A stretch of DNA of 64,000 nt. It comes from Megamerina dolium. Its lineage: Eukaryota; Arthropoda; Insecta; Diptera; Megamerinidae. Where the stretch lies: NCBI GenBank assembly GCA_963854835.1, contig OY978526.1, positions 29,811,073 through 29,875,072 on the forward strand, read 5' to 3'. How positions within the stretch are numbered: position 1 is the stretch's first letter; every line of letters begins with the position of its first letter. Shown one piece after another: positions 46,601-57,982 of this stretch. The notes below the pieces were generated by a model. The model had not been told where the DNA came from and did not search any database. It saw only the letters and a list, made by a program, of their open reading frames with translations. The translations under genes and the position numbers were made by a program.

Positions 46601-47100
46601 TAAAGCGATTATATAACAATATAATTTTGATTTTTTGAGATCAGATGATCCAGCACCGATTTATGAGGGACACCGCAATTCAACTTTTTTCCGAGACCCT
46701 CCATAATAATTGCTGCCATTGCCGTATTTTTTAATATTCCTCCATGAAAATTTTACACAACATTCTTCAAATGTCATACTATAATGCTCCATTGGTTTTA
46801 ATAAATAGATTTTAATTGTTTCATAACTGTTAACTGTTAACTGCTTTACACGAATTAACCCTATTCCCCCCTTAATGGTCAATTTTCAAATATCATTATA
46901 TATCATATTGTCTGTTTATTCGCTTCTCTGAAATCATTGACCTCCGAGGTCAGCATCGATTAGTGGATTATTAACTCACAGTTATATTATTACTTAGTTG
47001 CATTTTATTATACATAGAATTGAAGACCTTAAAAATTTTTGAAACGTTTGCTTTTGAGGTGTTTTCTTTTTAAATTCACAAACAACAATTATACTGCAAT
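43635..47100. other. AT-rich non-coding region
   Basis: No gene was recognised. Near 43805-43850 a short stretch (gctttcgaaatgtgcctaaaagttgacaagcaattgg) may be a SINE remnant. A runs interrupted by T lie near 45223-45262. The block 46540-46880 resembles part of 35413-35789. Confidence 0.35.
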
Positions 47101-47386
47101 TTACTGTTGTGCGTGTTAAATTTTGGACAGTATTAGAAGGGACCTACTTATTTTAGACGGCAGAACCCTTGTGACATCACTTTTTCTGAGCTTTGTCACC
47201 GAGTTTTTTTAGAAGCTTTTTCATGGCAAGTTGTTACTATCGGAAGGATTGCCAATTGCTTGCCGACAGGTGGGTACCGTTCGAAAGAAAAATCTTTTCG
47301 ATATTAACTTTGTTATGCATCAGCCGGGGATTGGACCACGACCTACAGATCAAAAGGCCAATACACTAACCACTGAGCTACGGCAA
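47101..47386 (-). repeat. SINE copy, tail missing
   Basis: Minus-strand copy of the tRNA-derived SINE. The head (ccactgagctacggca near 47370-47385, with B box complement near 47328-47337) and the body are well kept. The sequence ends at ttactgttgtgcgtg, lacking the last 65 bp or so including the tail. Confidence 0.82.
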
Positions 47387-50200
47387 AATTATAGACTGAG
47401 CAATTAAAACCACTAGTCAAATCTGACCTTGGAGTCCAATAACATACGAAAAACAAATGAAATGCTGATCGTTCACTAAATGTCTAACTTATTACAAAAA
47501 CCTATTTTGCTTGGTTTTACGGTGGTTGAGGTAAGGCTTCAATTAAGGGATTGAAAATTATTTCCTTTGTATGGCTAGTGAACTAATTTATTGCATAATA
47601 GCCAAAGTGTAAATTAACGAAAAGGAAGTATTCATATTCAAAATATAAACGATCGATTAACCTTGGGCTTTGGAATTTGAATTAAACGATTGCAGTGAAA
47701 CTTCAATCAATTTGACTTCCCACACACTCATAATACTCATTTACTTTTCAAAATTTTTATATGTGAAAATGGTTCCACATTGGCCTTGATTAAACTAGAG
47801 AGGATGACATTTTCAATAATATACGGACACTTGATGCTTCAATGAAAATTAATTCGATCACAAATGATATATATTCTTGACGGATGAATCAAATATAAAC
47901 AACACTAAAAAATTATATTGTATTATATATTAGATATGTGTATCCTTCAGTCCAGTGTAGATTGCGCCTTGTGATCAGTAGTATATATATTTGAATATCA
48001 GCTGACTGTAGGGAGCTAACTGAAGGAAATAGTTCAAAATGAATATCTGCCACGAAAAACATTGCATTTGGCTTAAAAAATATATTTAAATTCGTTTGTT
48101 TAAAATCGAAATCAAATATTGGGTAAGTAATTGCCGAAATGTTCATACACGAATTCAAATAAAATATATGCAATTTGCTTCCTAATCAAGGAAAATGTAA
48201 CAGCTAGCTAATATCGGAAGGAAGAAATTATAACATTGAAAAAGGTATCAGAAATATGTGTATAGCCGGAAACATCCATGTAGTAATGTAGTGGTGTCAA
48301 TTGATTACACTGTTCTAGTTTTTGGCATGAAATTTTTTTTATCAACGTTCTGGTTAATTCCATCATTTAGGGGCAAGCCCTTTGAGTTGATCGGTACCCA
48401 CCAGAGGGTTGTATCACATTAAATTTTCGAGAAATCGAGTTTCATCATTTCTTAGCTTTTTGCACAAAAGAAAATCGAAAATATTTGTAAACTTCATGCA
48501 GTATAATGATTTAAAATAAGCCCCACGAGTTATTAAAAAACCCAGATTAGCCAAAAGACAAACATTAAGAAAAATATGTAACTAGTAAAGCGTGTGAAAT
48601 AACAGTTAAAGAGGTAACCAGTCCCCGACTCTAAGAGACTTAGATTATCTACTGTGGCTTATCAAAAGTCCTTTGTTTTGCACTGTATCTACTAGTATGC
48701 ATTACCCAACGTACGAGTATGCAAGTATATATTTCAGCAAACAGATTAAGTGATTAAAATGTCTGCGCCAATATTGCTAATAAAACGTTGTGCTAATATG
48801 CTTTTAATATCTGTTTTTTTTTCCGATTTCTCTATATTTAATAAAATTTTTTCATTGTAAAAACTTTCAGGACATTTGCAGACAATAAATGAGAAGAAAA
48901 TATTATATTATTTGAAAAAAAAGCAAATAATTCAAATATTTCAAGCAACCAAATATAACATATCATAAACAAATATAAAGTTTTCTGCAACATCTGTCAC
49001 TCACATATTTGCACATTTACTACAAAACGTCATCAACACCTACGTATGCATATATGTATGTCTTATATACATATTTTTGAAGGTTTTATTTTTGAAAAAC
49101 TAGTAACGATAGCATCAAATTCATATTCTAAACGTGTTTCATAAAGTTGAGCATCGCATACGTATTACAATGATGATAGCAGCATATATACAAGTAGTAA
49201 ATAAGAGTTTTGATGGAACTGCTACTGGTGCTGCCACAGTTGATACTGTTGATGATATGTAGGTGCATTAGCTATGGGATAGTGAAAAATTATTAATAAT
49301 GAGACTTTGAAGGACCCATCTTTTTAAATTATTTAAACAGAAAATGGTGCGATGGGATGAATATATCTCTTTCAATTGAAAGAAAGTTGACAACTAACGT
49401 CATAAATTCGCATGAATACGTTTCATCTCTCTAGGTGCAATACCTGGGCAACGGCGGAGTTATTTATGGTTTTTCCAGCAAATTTTCTGAATTTTGACTT
49501 AGCGTCAGTATTTTTACAGTATCTAATAATATAATGAAGTGCTGTGTATCAAAGTTATGCACAATTCTATAACTAATGCATATAGGTACTAAGTAATATT
49601 GCATCCATTTTTTTTTCTGTTAGTTTACGAAACTTTTTAATGCCTTCGCTTTGATGCACGTGATATCAAAAATACCATTTCTATCTATTTCTTCTCCCTA
49701 CAACTACTGCATTGAGTTATTGTTGTGTTTGGAAAAATAAAATATTTTTCATATTAAAATTGAAAGAAAGAGAAGAAGAAGAAGAGAAGAAAAAAAAAAC
49801 AAATACAAAAACTGATGAAAAGATAAATGTACAAAAAGAACCAGTGGACATTAAAATTACGAAATGATGTATGAGAATCACATTAACAAGTTGTTGGTTA
49901 ACTATTTTTTTTTCTTATGTTAGTACTTGAGTGTATGAATAAATTGATTAATATGCTGCCGATAACATATTTACAATATCAATATTATTGTAATCCATCA
50001 TTGAACTACGAGTATTAAAATAATTTTATTATGAGTCTCCATTATGGCATAGACTCATTTCGTTGTAATACCGATTGTTCTTTAGCAACTGCTCAATTCA
50101 TGTAAAATAGTCAATAAATACAAGCACCGACAAAGTACTGATTTTATATGCAGGAACTCAGAGTTCATAAAATTTATTGTATTTTATTGTTCATAAAATT
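47387..50200. other. AT-rich non-coding region
   Basis: No gene or element was recognised. Short simple repeats only. Confidence 0.4.
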
Positions 50201-50289
50201 TTTTTTGGCAACACTGTTTTTGGCAGCTCAGCTATTTTCGTGTAACATAATACTGTCAACCATGTTCAGTTTGGTCTAGAATTTAACTA

Positions 50290-51333
50290 TGGATCGACTT
50301 ACAAACGAGCAACGTTTGCAGATTATTGAACTTTATTATGAAAATTCATGCTTGGTTAAGAAAGTGCATCGTGCACTTCTTCCATTTTATGGTCACTTTG
50401 GGTGACCTTCTGAGGCGGCTATTTGTCATCTTGTAACTAAATTTCGCACGAAATTTACATTACTGAACATTAAACCACCAACATGCATACGTTGAGTGAG
50501 GACAGAGGAAAATATCGCAGCTGTATCCGCCGGTATTGTTGATGACCGTGAATTATCCATTCAGCACTGTTCGCAGCAATTGCGCCTCTGTTACTCCACT
50601 ATGTGGAAAATTTTGCGGAAGGATTTGTGTGTAAAACCTTTTAAAATACAGCTGGTGCAAGAATTGGAGCCACGCTACCTACCACAACGTCTAACTTTTG
50701 GTGAATAGGCGCTAGCAAAGTTGGATGAAGATCCACTTTTTTTAACGAAAAATTGTGTTCAGCGAAGAACCTCATTTCTAGTTGAATGGATACGTGAACA
50801 ATCAAAATTGCCGTATTTGGTGTGAAGAGCAACCAGAAGCATTGTAAGAACTGCCAATGCTTCCAGAAAAATGAACTGTTTAGTGTATAATGGGCCCGTA
50901 ACATCATTGGATCGTACTTTTTCAAAGACGACGAAGGCAGGAACGTTACTGTGAATGCCCAAAATGGAAAAGCTGGACTTGGCTGACATGTGGTTTCAAC
51001 AAGACGGTGCTGCATGCCACACAGCACGCGAAACAATGGCCCAATTGAGAGGCGAGTTCGGTGAACAGTTTATTTCACGTTTGGGGCTGGTCACCGCCTA
51101 CATCGTGCGATTTAACGCCTTTAGACTATTTTTTGTGGGGCTATATTAAGGCTCATGTATATAGTGACAAGCCCGCAACGGTTGACACACTGGAAGCCAA
51201 TATTAGAGAATTTATTCGTAAGATACCGGCCGATATGTTGGAGAGAGTATGTCAAAATTGGACCCAGCGTATGAACCATTTGAGGCGCAGCCGCGGTCAA
51301 TATTTACATGAAATCATCTTTAACCATTGAATA
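50290..51333 (+). pseudogene. Tc1/mariner-like transposase relic
   Basis: The plus strand starts MDRLTNEQRLQIIELYYENS at 50290 and covers the whole transposase in broken frames: RTEENIAAVSAGIVDDRELS near 50499, a catalytic region near 50758-50778, DMWFQQDGAACHTARETMAQ near 50986, and SCDLTPLDYFLWGYIKAHVY near 51107. It ends LHEIIFNH then TGA at 51330. At least four stops or frameshifts. The first catalytic Asp motif, normally FSDEAHF, reads FSEEPHF. It is the same lineage as the element at 31927 but a different family. Terminal repeats were not recognised. Confidence 0.82.
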
Positions 51334-53110
51334 ATATAGATCGTTCTATCGACTCAATTAAAAATTTCATACATTTCTCTAAATATGATCTACCTAAATC
51401 TACCTAAATTTGATATTGTCAATCAGTCAATAAACAGGTAGATATGTAGACATTTCTTTTATGGAGTAAACAATATGAAAATGAATAAAAAGCAATATGT
51501 TTGAATATAAACATAATTGATTGAGTATTGTTTTGTGTGACTCCTTGTCTGTGTGTGTGTGTGATTTATGCATCCTCCGTTGTAACAATAATATCATGAC
51601 ATGACATAGTAGATTTTCGCATAAAACTGAAGTTCTTACACCACATACATATTTATTATGGCTTATCGTCTGAAAATCAAAAATTCAATTGAATTCAATA
51701 TACAGATATGTGAGTGGAATCAATGTATTTGTGTGTGTATACATAAATATGTATAACTGTATACACGCACATTATGAAAATGACAGACTATGTCACATTT
51801 TATGTTTATAAATAGGTATATGTATATATAGTACATATGTGTGTGTGTGTGTGTGTGTCCCTGGGGAATTATAAATATTATTCTCGTCAATATATACAAG
51901 CATACACAATATATAGGAATATTATAATCATAATATATGCAAATGTGAATATGTTGCAAGTAATGTGTATTACTTATGCTGCAAGTATTATAAGTCTCCA
52001 AGTAAATGTATTCACCCTTTACATATTATTTAAATGTCTTACTTGTGCTTGTTCGTTTTTATAAGAAAAATTTATGAAAGAATAATATAAATACATATGC
52101 ATACTCTTATAAATACCTATACATATACAGCAGGCTCAAATACTTCTACATATTCTCATTGGAATATGTAGAAGCAGAAAAGTGAATGCGTTCGATTTTA
52201 TGTAAATACATAAATAAATATATGTATATACACATATATGCGTAAAAATTTAAAAAATAAGACACAGATATACTTACAGTACTGCTGTTGCTGTTGCCAT
52301 TATAAACGTTCATTGCAGTAAGTGAGTGAGTAGGCACTGTAGGATGTATGTATTACTTACATTGCGAACAGCCAATTGTATCAAAAGAAAAGATGTTGAT
52401 TAATAAAATGAAATTTTATCAAGTTTCATCACACCAACACGAACAAGTACTTGTATATTTACCATATTGTTTTCATGATATTATTGTGTGGCAGATCGAA
52501 ATAATGATGGCCCACGAATGTCGAACAAATTGTTGCAAGTAAATACAGACACGAAGTTGGGCAAATTGGCATATAATAAAAATAATCAGAAAAATATTAA
52601 ACAACCATAAATTTATGAGTACTCAACATTTAAGTACTTATACAGTGATAACTGCTTTAGTCACAATTAGTGGAGTAAAGAGTATCTTTTTGAAATTGTT
52701 GATTATTTTAATTATTTTTGATTAAAAAAATTAATATGTTTTAAATAGTAGAAAAAAATTATATATATATTTTTTGAAAATTAAAATTATTTGTTGTTTG
52801 TAAATTGGAAGTTTCGAAAAAGTAAATATTTTTGGAACTTACTGATTTTTCGGAAATACAAATTATTTTAAACTTCTATTTAATTATTTTTCAGTGATTT
52901 TTTCCGATAAAATATTAAAATAATTTTTATTTTTAAATATTTCGCTCAAACAAAATTAATTTTTATAAAAAAAAACACAAAAAATTATTTTAAAACTCAA
53001 TTCCATAGCTTAATCAGATAAATGTGTTGATCTTTTGTGCAGTGGACGACTCAAATTCGATTTCAATTTTAAAAATTTTGCGTAATGAAAGCAATGCGTT
53101 GTGCACATCC
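51334..53110. other. AT-rich non-coding region
   Basis: No gene was recognised. TG runs lie near 51548-51563 and 51839-51858, with a very AT-rich block at 52700-53000. Confidence 0.4.
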
Positions 53111-53409
53111 ATTACTGTTGTGCGTGTTAAATTTTGGACAGTATTAGAAGGAACCTACTTATTTTAGCCGGTTCCGAACGAGAGAACTCTTGTGACATCA
53201 TTTTTTCCGAGCTTTGTCACAGAGTTCTTTTAGAAGCTTTTTCGTAGCTAGTTTTTACTGTCGGAACAATTGCCAATTGCTTGCAGACAGGTGGGTACCG
53301 TTCAAAAGAAAAAGCTTTTCGATATTAAATTTGTTATGCATCAACCGGGGATTGAACCCACGACCTACAGATCGGTAGGCCAACACACTAACCACTGAGC
53401 TACGGCACC
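53111..53409 (-). repeat. SINE copy, tail missing
   Basis: Minus-strand copy with head complement accactgagctacggca near 53391-53406, B box complement near 53348-53357 and an almost complete body. It ends at attactgttgtgcgtg like the copy at 47101, so the tail is absent in both. Confidence 0.82.
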
Positions 53410-53476
53410 CCCCTGGTGGAATAAAACAAAAGCAAAAAGACAAGCTAAATAGCTTACCAGGACAAATGAAAGTTGA

Positions 53477-54445
53477 TTTGAATTTTATTACAGGCTGCTT
53501 AACAGACCATATCATCCTCAGGTATCACATTCATAAAATGGGTTTGCTCTGCATAAGATCGCGAGTTTCGAAACCCGGAAGCAATCAAAAAGCGTCAACG
53601 TCAACGTCAAAAGCATTTCGGCATAGCCTTAGCAATTATTTCTGCAGTAACAATTTGTAATTTCTGAGTTTTCCTCCAGCTGACGCGTGCAGAACAAAAA
53701 TATATTGAACTCCGACTCAAACAAGATTCCTGATCTCAGGCAAGCCAAAGTGATCGAATACAGCTTGCAGTCACAAAGTTCGGAACAAACCTTTTTTTTA
53801 AAATACGTCTACTAATCTGCAAGCAATTATTTGACAATAATTATATGTAATTGAATGTTCTTCCACCTTCCACTGTGCAATAACATCTGAAACTCCTGCT
53901 GAAACAATATTCCTGGTCTTAGGTAAGCCAAAGCGATTGCCAGACCAAATTCAGTTTGCAGTCCCAAAGTTCTAATCTAACTTGAATTAAAGTCTATCAC
54001 AGGCTATCTGTCAAAAATGAGTTTTTGCGAGATAATGTGCATCGGACCCCTGCAGTGACCAATTTAAAAGCAAACAAATATTTTTTTAATTAAATGGTGT
54101 CCACATTGTATGCAAACAATTAGGAATTCTTCTTTCAGCTATAATTTCTAATTCAATGGTAGTTCACTGCCTCACTCGTTGAGAAGAAAAACCAATTAAA
54201 ACTCCTACTGGAAGGACATCCTTAGGGTCTCAGGCAAGCCAAAGAGCTCATCAACACCACATAACTTGTAGTATCAAAGCGAATCACTTCCTCGTATTAC
54301 CTCTACAAAATGGGTCTGTCTGAAAAGACTATTTGTCGTCTTTGCTTGGATGATGACTAAACGTCTCACAAGGTTCTTTGCCTCTGGTTTGCATTAGGTC
54401 GAGCAAGTTAGAATATATTCAGCACAGTTTTCTTCTTTACTTCAT
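53477..54445 (+). mobile_element. Decayed non-LTR element C-terminal pieces with three repeated units
   Basis: Plus strand near 53480-53545 reads NFITGCLTDHIILRYHIHKM, the helix before the Cys motif of LINE RNase H C-termini. Near 54307-54385 it reads YKMGLSEKTICRLCLDDD, a stop, then TSHKVLC, the Cys/His motif itself. Between them are three diverged copies of a unit of about 75-82 bp (53708-53781, 53891-53972, 54200-54281) sharing aactcc...attcct...tctcaggcaagccaaag. A dead, rearranged element. Confidence 0.5.
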
Positions 54446-55985
54446 CCGACATCAAATTAGCTTCAGAGCTTTAGCACAGCAGATTGGAAGATATTTTGTT
54501 ATTGGTAAGGGAATGCTAAATTTTGCTTCCACAATATAAAATTTAAAAATAATATTCTTTTTTGGGTAAGAGAAAATATAAATCAAAAAATAATAATAAT
54601 ATTTTTATTCCTTAAAACATTTAAAAAACAGTTACGCTCTGTGCTCTTAAAGCATACTGGGAAAATAGCATTTACATATTTAAGTCCTTGAATCGATCGA
54701 AGAGAATGATGGAGAAATTCTTATTTTTCTTTCGGTTAATGGCTGTCAGACTTTTAGAATTGTTTCGAAATAAATTCAATTTATTTATGTGTATGTTATG
54801 CGAGCATTGTAGCGTATATATGTATTTAAATAAACATATTTATAAAATGAAAGAGATTATAAATAGCCTTAAAGAAGAAATTCCTCTATGTCTTGTATTT
54901 AAAAGAGATTCAAAAATAATTTATAATTGTTGTTCTTGTTGTTTTTTTTTTTTTTTTGCTCATGACAATGAAAACCTAAAAGCAAAATGAGAAAAAGAAA
55001 AAACAAATACTTTGTAATTTTATTAAATAAATCGTGAAGAGCATAGTTTGAGACGTATTATAAATCTGTTTTAATTGCTAACGTTCGCATGCCATAAACC
55101 AAAAAAAAAAAATCTACTAAATCTTACTTATTATGCGCATCTCTTTGTACATGTACCTACTATCTGTCTTTCTAGTAGCAAATAGTTGAGTGAGTCGCAT
55201 ACATATTTTGTTATGCCATACGCCTTATGCTTTCCGTTTGCATGACCAGCTGGTCAGTCACGTGACCAATGTATTTGTCAAATTGAGCTTGTAATGAATT
55301 ACAAAACTTAATTTCTTCGTATTGTTGTTCTTGTTGCCAGTGTAGTTGTAGTCACGCACGTAAAAATTCTATTGCGGCTTCACAGAATACGAATACTTTA
55401 CGTATATGAGAATGAACTTTTATGTTCTTTTGCAATTAAATTCAACAAAAATAAACCGCAAATACATATAATACTGAGTACTCGTACGTACATGAAAATC
55501 AAAGCAAATGAAAACAGAGACAGTTTCACTCTGAGCTAAAAGCGAAGTTAACCAATCAATGGAATGGCAAACTTCTGAATTGAAATGTTAAAGTTGTAGT
55601 ATTTGTTGTTTTTTTTTTTTTTTTTTTTTTTGAAATTTTTTTTTTGTATGTGGTTGCTGATTTTTTTCCCACAATCAATGTTGATAAAGACGATGGAATA
55701 AAAAATATATGTAGATAGAGAAGAGAGACAGCGAAAGAGAGTGAGAGAGAGAGAGAGGGAGAGTGATAGTAGAAGATGGAAAAAATAAAGTTTTGTGTCA
55801 TATTGAAGTTGTGGTTGTTGTTGCTGGTATGTTGTCTATCGAATTGTATACATTCGATCTGTCAAAATTTGTAGAATATGATTTTTGAGCGTCAAATAAG
55901 TTCTTGGTATTAAGACAGAAGGATTCCCGGTGTCTTTCACAATATGCTATTGTTGAGAACAATACTAAAGAACAATAGTAAAGGA
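54446..55985. other. AT-rich non-coding region
   Basis: No gene was recognised. A T run lies near 55611-55631 and a GA run near 55739-55756. Confidence 0.4.
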
Positions 55986-55989
55986 CATC

Positions 55990-56485
55990 GCATACTATTA
56001 ACACCAAAAATGACTTTGGCCTGATGATTATGTGAAGTATTATAGAACTTTTTCTCGTAGGTGTTACTTTGGTCTAAGCAAGCAATTGATAAACCAAGCT
56101 CTCTGTTGGGAAACAAAGACCACACTTTTCTCAATTTGAATCCACATGTGATTGTTGTGCAGCCAATATGTGTGGTTCTTGGTCCGGCGGCATCATTGGG
56201 CAGTTTTTCTTCGAAAATGAGTAATGAGTTATTACTGTCAACGGCGAGCGTTATCGTGCCATGCTAAACGAATTATTGTTTCCAAAATATAAAACACTGC
56301 CAGCGCAACCATCGATCTTTTGTGCATTATCTCTGAAAATCGAATAATTAGCCGAAATTCTGAGGTCAATTCATTGCCTTGAAGCTGTGGTTTGATCACA
56401 TTGGACAATTTTTTTGAGAGGAGCTAACCATCCAGAGATGACTGAGGCTTTGAAACACGAGATTGAAGAAATAAAATGATTTGTT
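55990..56485 (+). pseudogene. Tc1/mariner-like transposase fragment
   Basis: Plus-strand pieces: NPHVIVVQ near 56142, CGSWSGGIIGQFFFENE near 56171, ITVNGERYRA-like text (ITVNGERYRAMLNELLFPK) near 56232, ATIDLLCIISENRIISRNSE near 56310, and NHPEMTEALKHEIEE near 56430. The order matches the central and 3' part of the same transposase lineage as 50290. Stops and deletions are numerous; the second catalytic motif is gone. Confidence 0.65.
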
Positions 56486-56669
56486 TTGTGATCCAGGTGG
56501 ATACCGCTGTACGTTAAACTGTAATTATACACAAGCCTTCATTTACGGATTACACTATGTTTTCCAGAAAGTTTGAAGACAACCTTTCAGCACGTAAAAA
56601 AGCATATTAAAACAATCCGTACATTTTCTGGAAGCATCTAATATATATATTTAATATTTATACGTACAT

Positions 56670-57512
56670 ATTAGGAATGTAAATCTTTGGGATATTGTCG
56701 ATTTCGGGATTTTCGGGATCTCGGGATCACGGGAATGCAATTCAATGCAATGCAATGAAAGATGAGCAAATGCCGTGACTTCTGATGGAGTATAATTTCA
56801 TTAATATAACTATGTAAAATGTGCACCAAAAAATATGAATTTTTGATTAAAGAAATTAAATTTTGAGGTTATACACCCAATAAATATTTCACCTGAATTG
56901 CTGTGTATATCAGTCATTTTGGCTATAACAGACCATTCAATAACTGTGTAGAATGGCACATAGATGGCATTACTAGAATTTTTTCTATATGATTTATATT
57001 TAGTTTTAATCTTCAATGCTTCAACGGAGGCTTCGGATTGCTTCCCGACCCACCGTAGTCTCCAGATTTAGCCCCTAACGACTTTTCCTGTTTTCAGATC
57101 TCAAGAGAATGCTTTCTGAAAAGAAATTCATGTCCGATGATGCAGTAATCGCTGAAACTGAGGCCAATTTTGACGAGAAAGAGAAATCGTATTTTAAAAG
57201 TGGTCTGGAAAAGTTGCAAAATCGCTATATTCGTTGTATCGCCCTTGAAGGCAACTATGTTGAATTATAATATCGACTTTGTCAAAATTTGTTTTTTCAT
57301 ACTTTTCTGACGGACTTATTGAATGAACAGTTATGTTGCAAGCGCCTAAAGCGCAACCAATGTTACAAATAATGTTTGTTTTGATCTTAGACGGGAGTAA
57401 TTGTGATTAAAGTTTGACAAATTTAAGTGGTTGCTAAAAAATTGTTTTCAGCAATACCGGGAATTTCGGTACTCAAAAAAAAAATTGGGATCCTGGGATT
57501 GACTTCCCTAGT
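56670..57512. mobile_element. hAT-like MITE with 8-bp target duplication, host of a mariner relic
   Basis: ACGTACAT flanks the element at 56662-56669 and 57513-57520, the 8-bp duplication typical of hAT. The ends are imperfect inverted repeats (attaggaatgtaaatc at 56670; complement of gggattgacttccctagt at 57495-57512). Both inner flanks carry gggat/cccgg-style repeats (56689-56735 and 57455-57500). It has no transposase of its own. Confidence 0.7.
56926..57333 (+). mobile_element. Deleted mariner (irritans-like) nested in the hAT MITE
   Basis: The left end accattcaataactg near 56932 and the right end cggacttattgaatgaac at 57311-57328 are inverted repeats of the ATTCAATAAGTCC type. The plus strand at 57085-57269 gives the transposase C-terminus: LFLFSDLKRMLSEKKFMSDD, then VIAETEANFDEKEKSYFKSG, then QNRYIRCIALEGNYVEL. 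Most of the transposase is deleted. Confidence 0.75.
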
Positions 57513-57520
57513 ACGTACAT

Positions 57521-57950
57521 TTGTCATTGGCTCAGCAAATTATAGTTGAGTGCTTTTGATCGGCAAATTGGTCAATATGTGGGCTCGAAGTAGTAGTTTT
57601 TGTTGTTATATGTGGTTATCGAAATCAAGTAAAACAGGCGAAAGTTTTTCTGCAGCAGAGTCTGGTGTAATTTTTCTACATTAGCATTAAATTGAAAGCA
57701 AAATAAAATTATATGAAGAGATAATCATTAAAATTACACTCACATATTATGTAGGTTTCAGTTTTTGTTTTACTTATGTTTTGTGAACTTTTCTACTTGT
57801 GAACATGAGTAGATAGTGTAGGTATAATGTGCGTGGTAAAATTTTGAAATTTTATGAATTGTTTAAATTTGTATAAAAACATCATCATACACAAACACAC
57901 ACACCCACAGACACACAAAGCATCCATCATTATTAAAGGTAAATAAGAGA

Positions 57951-57982
<32 letters not shown>

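Noticed and set aside
57952..57981. Poly-Asp or poly-Met coding repeat
   Set aside because: Plain GAT microsatellite without a supporting open frame or splice sites.
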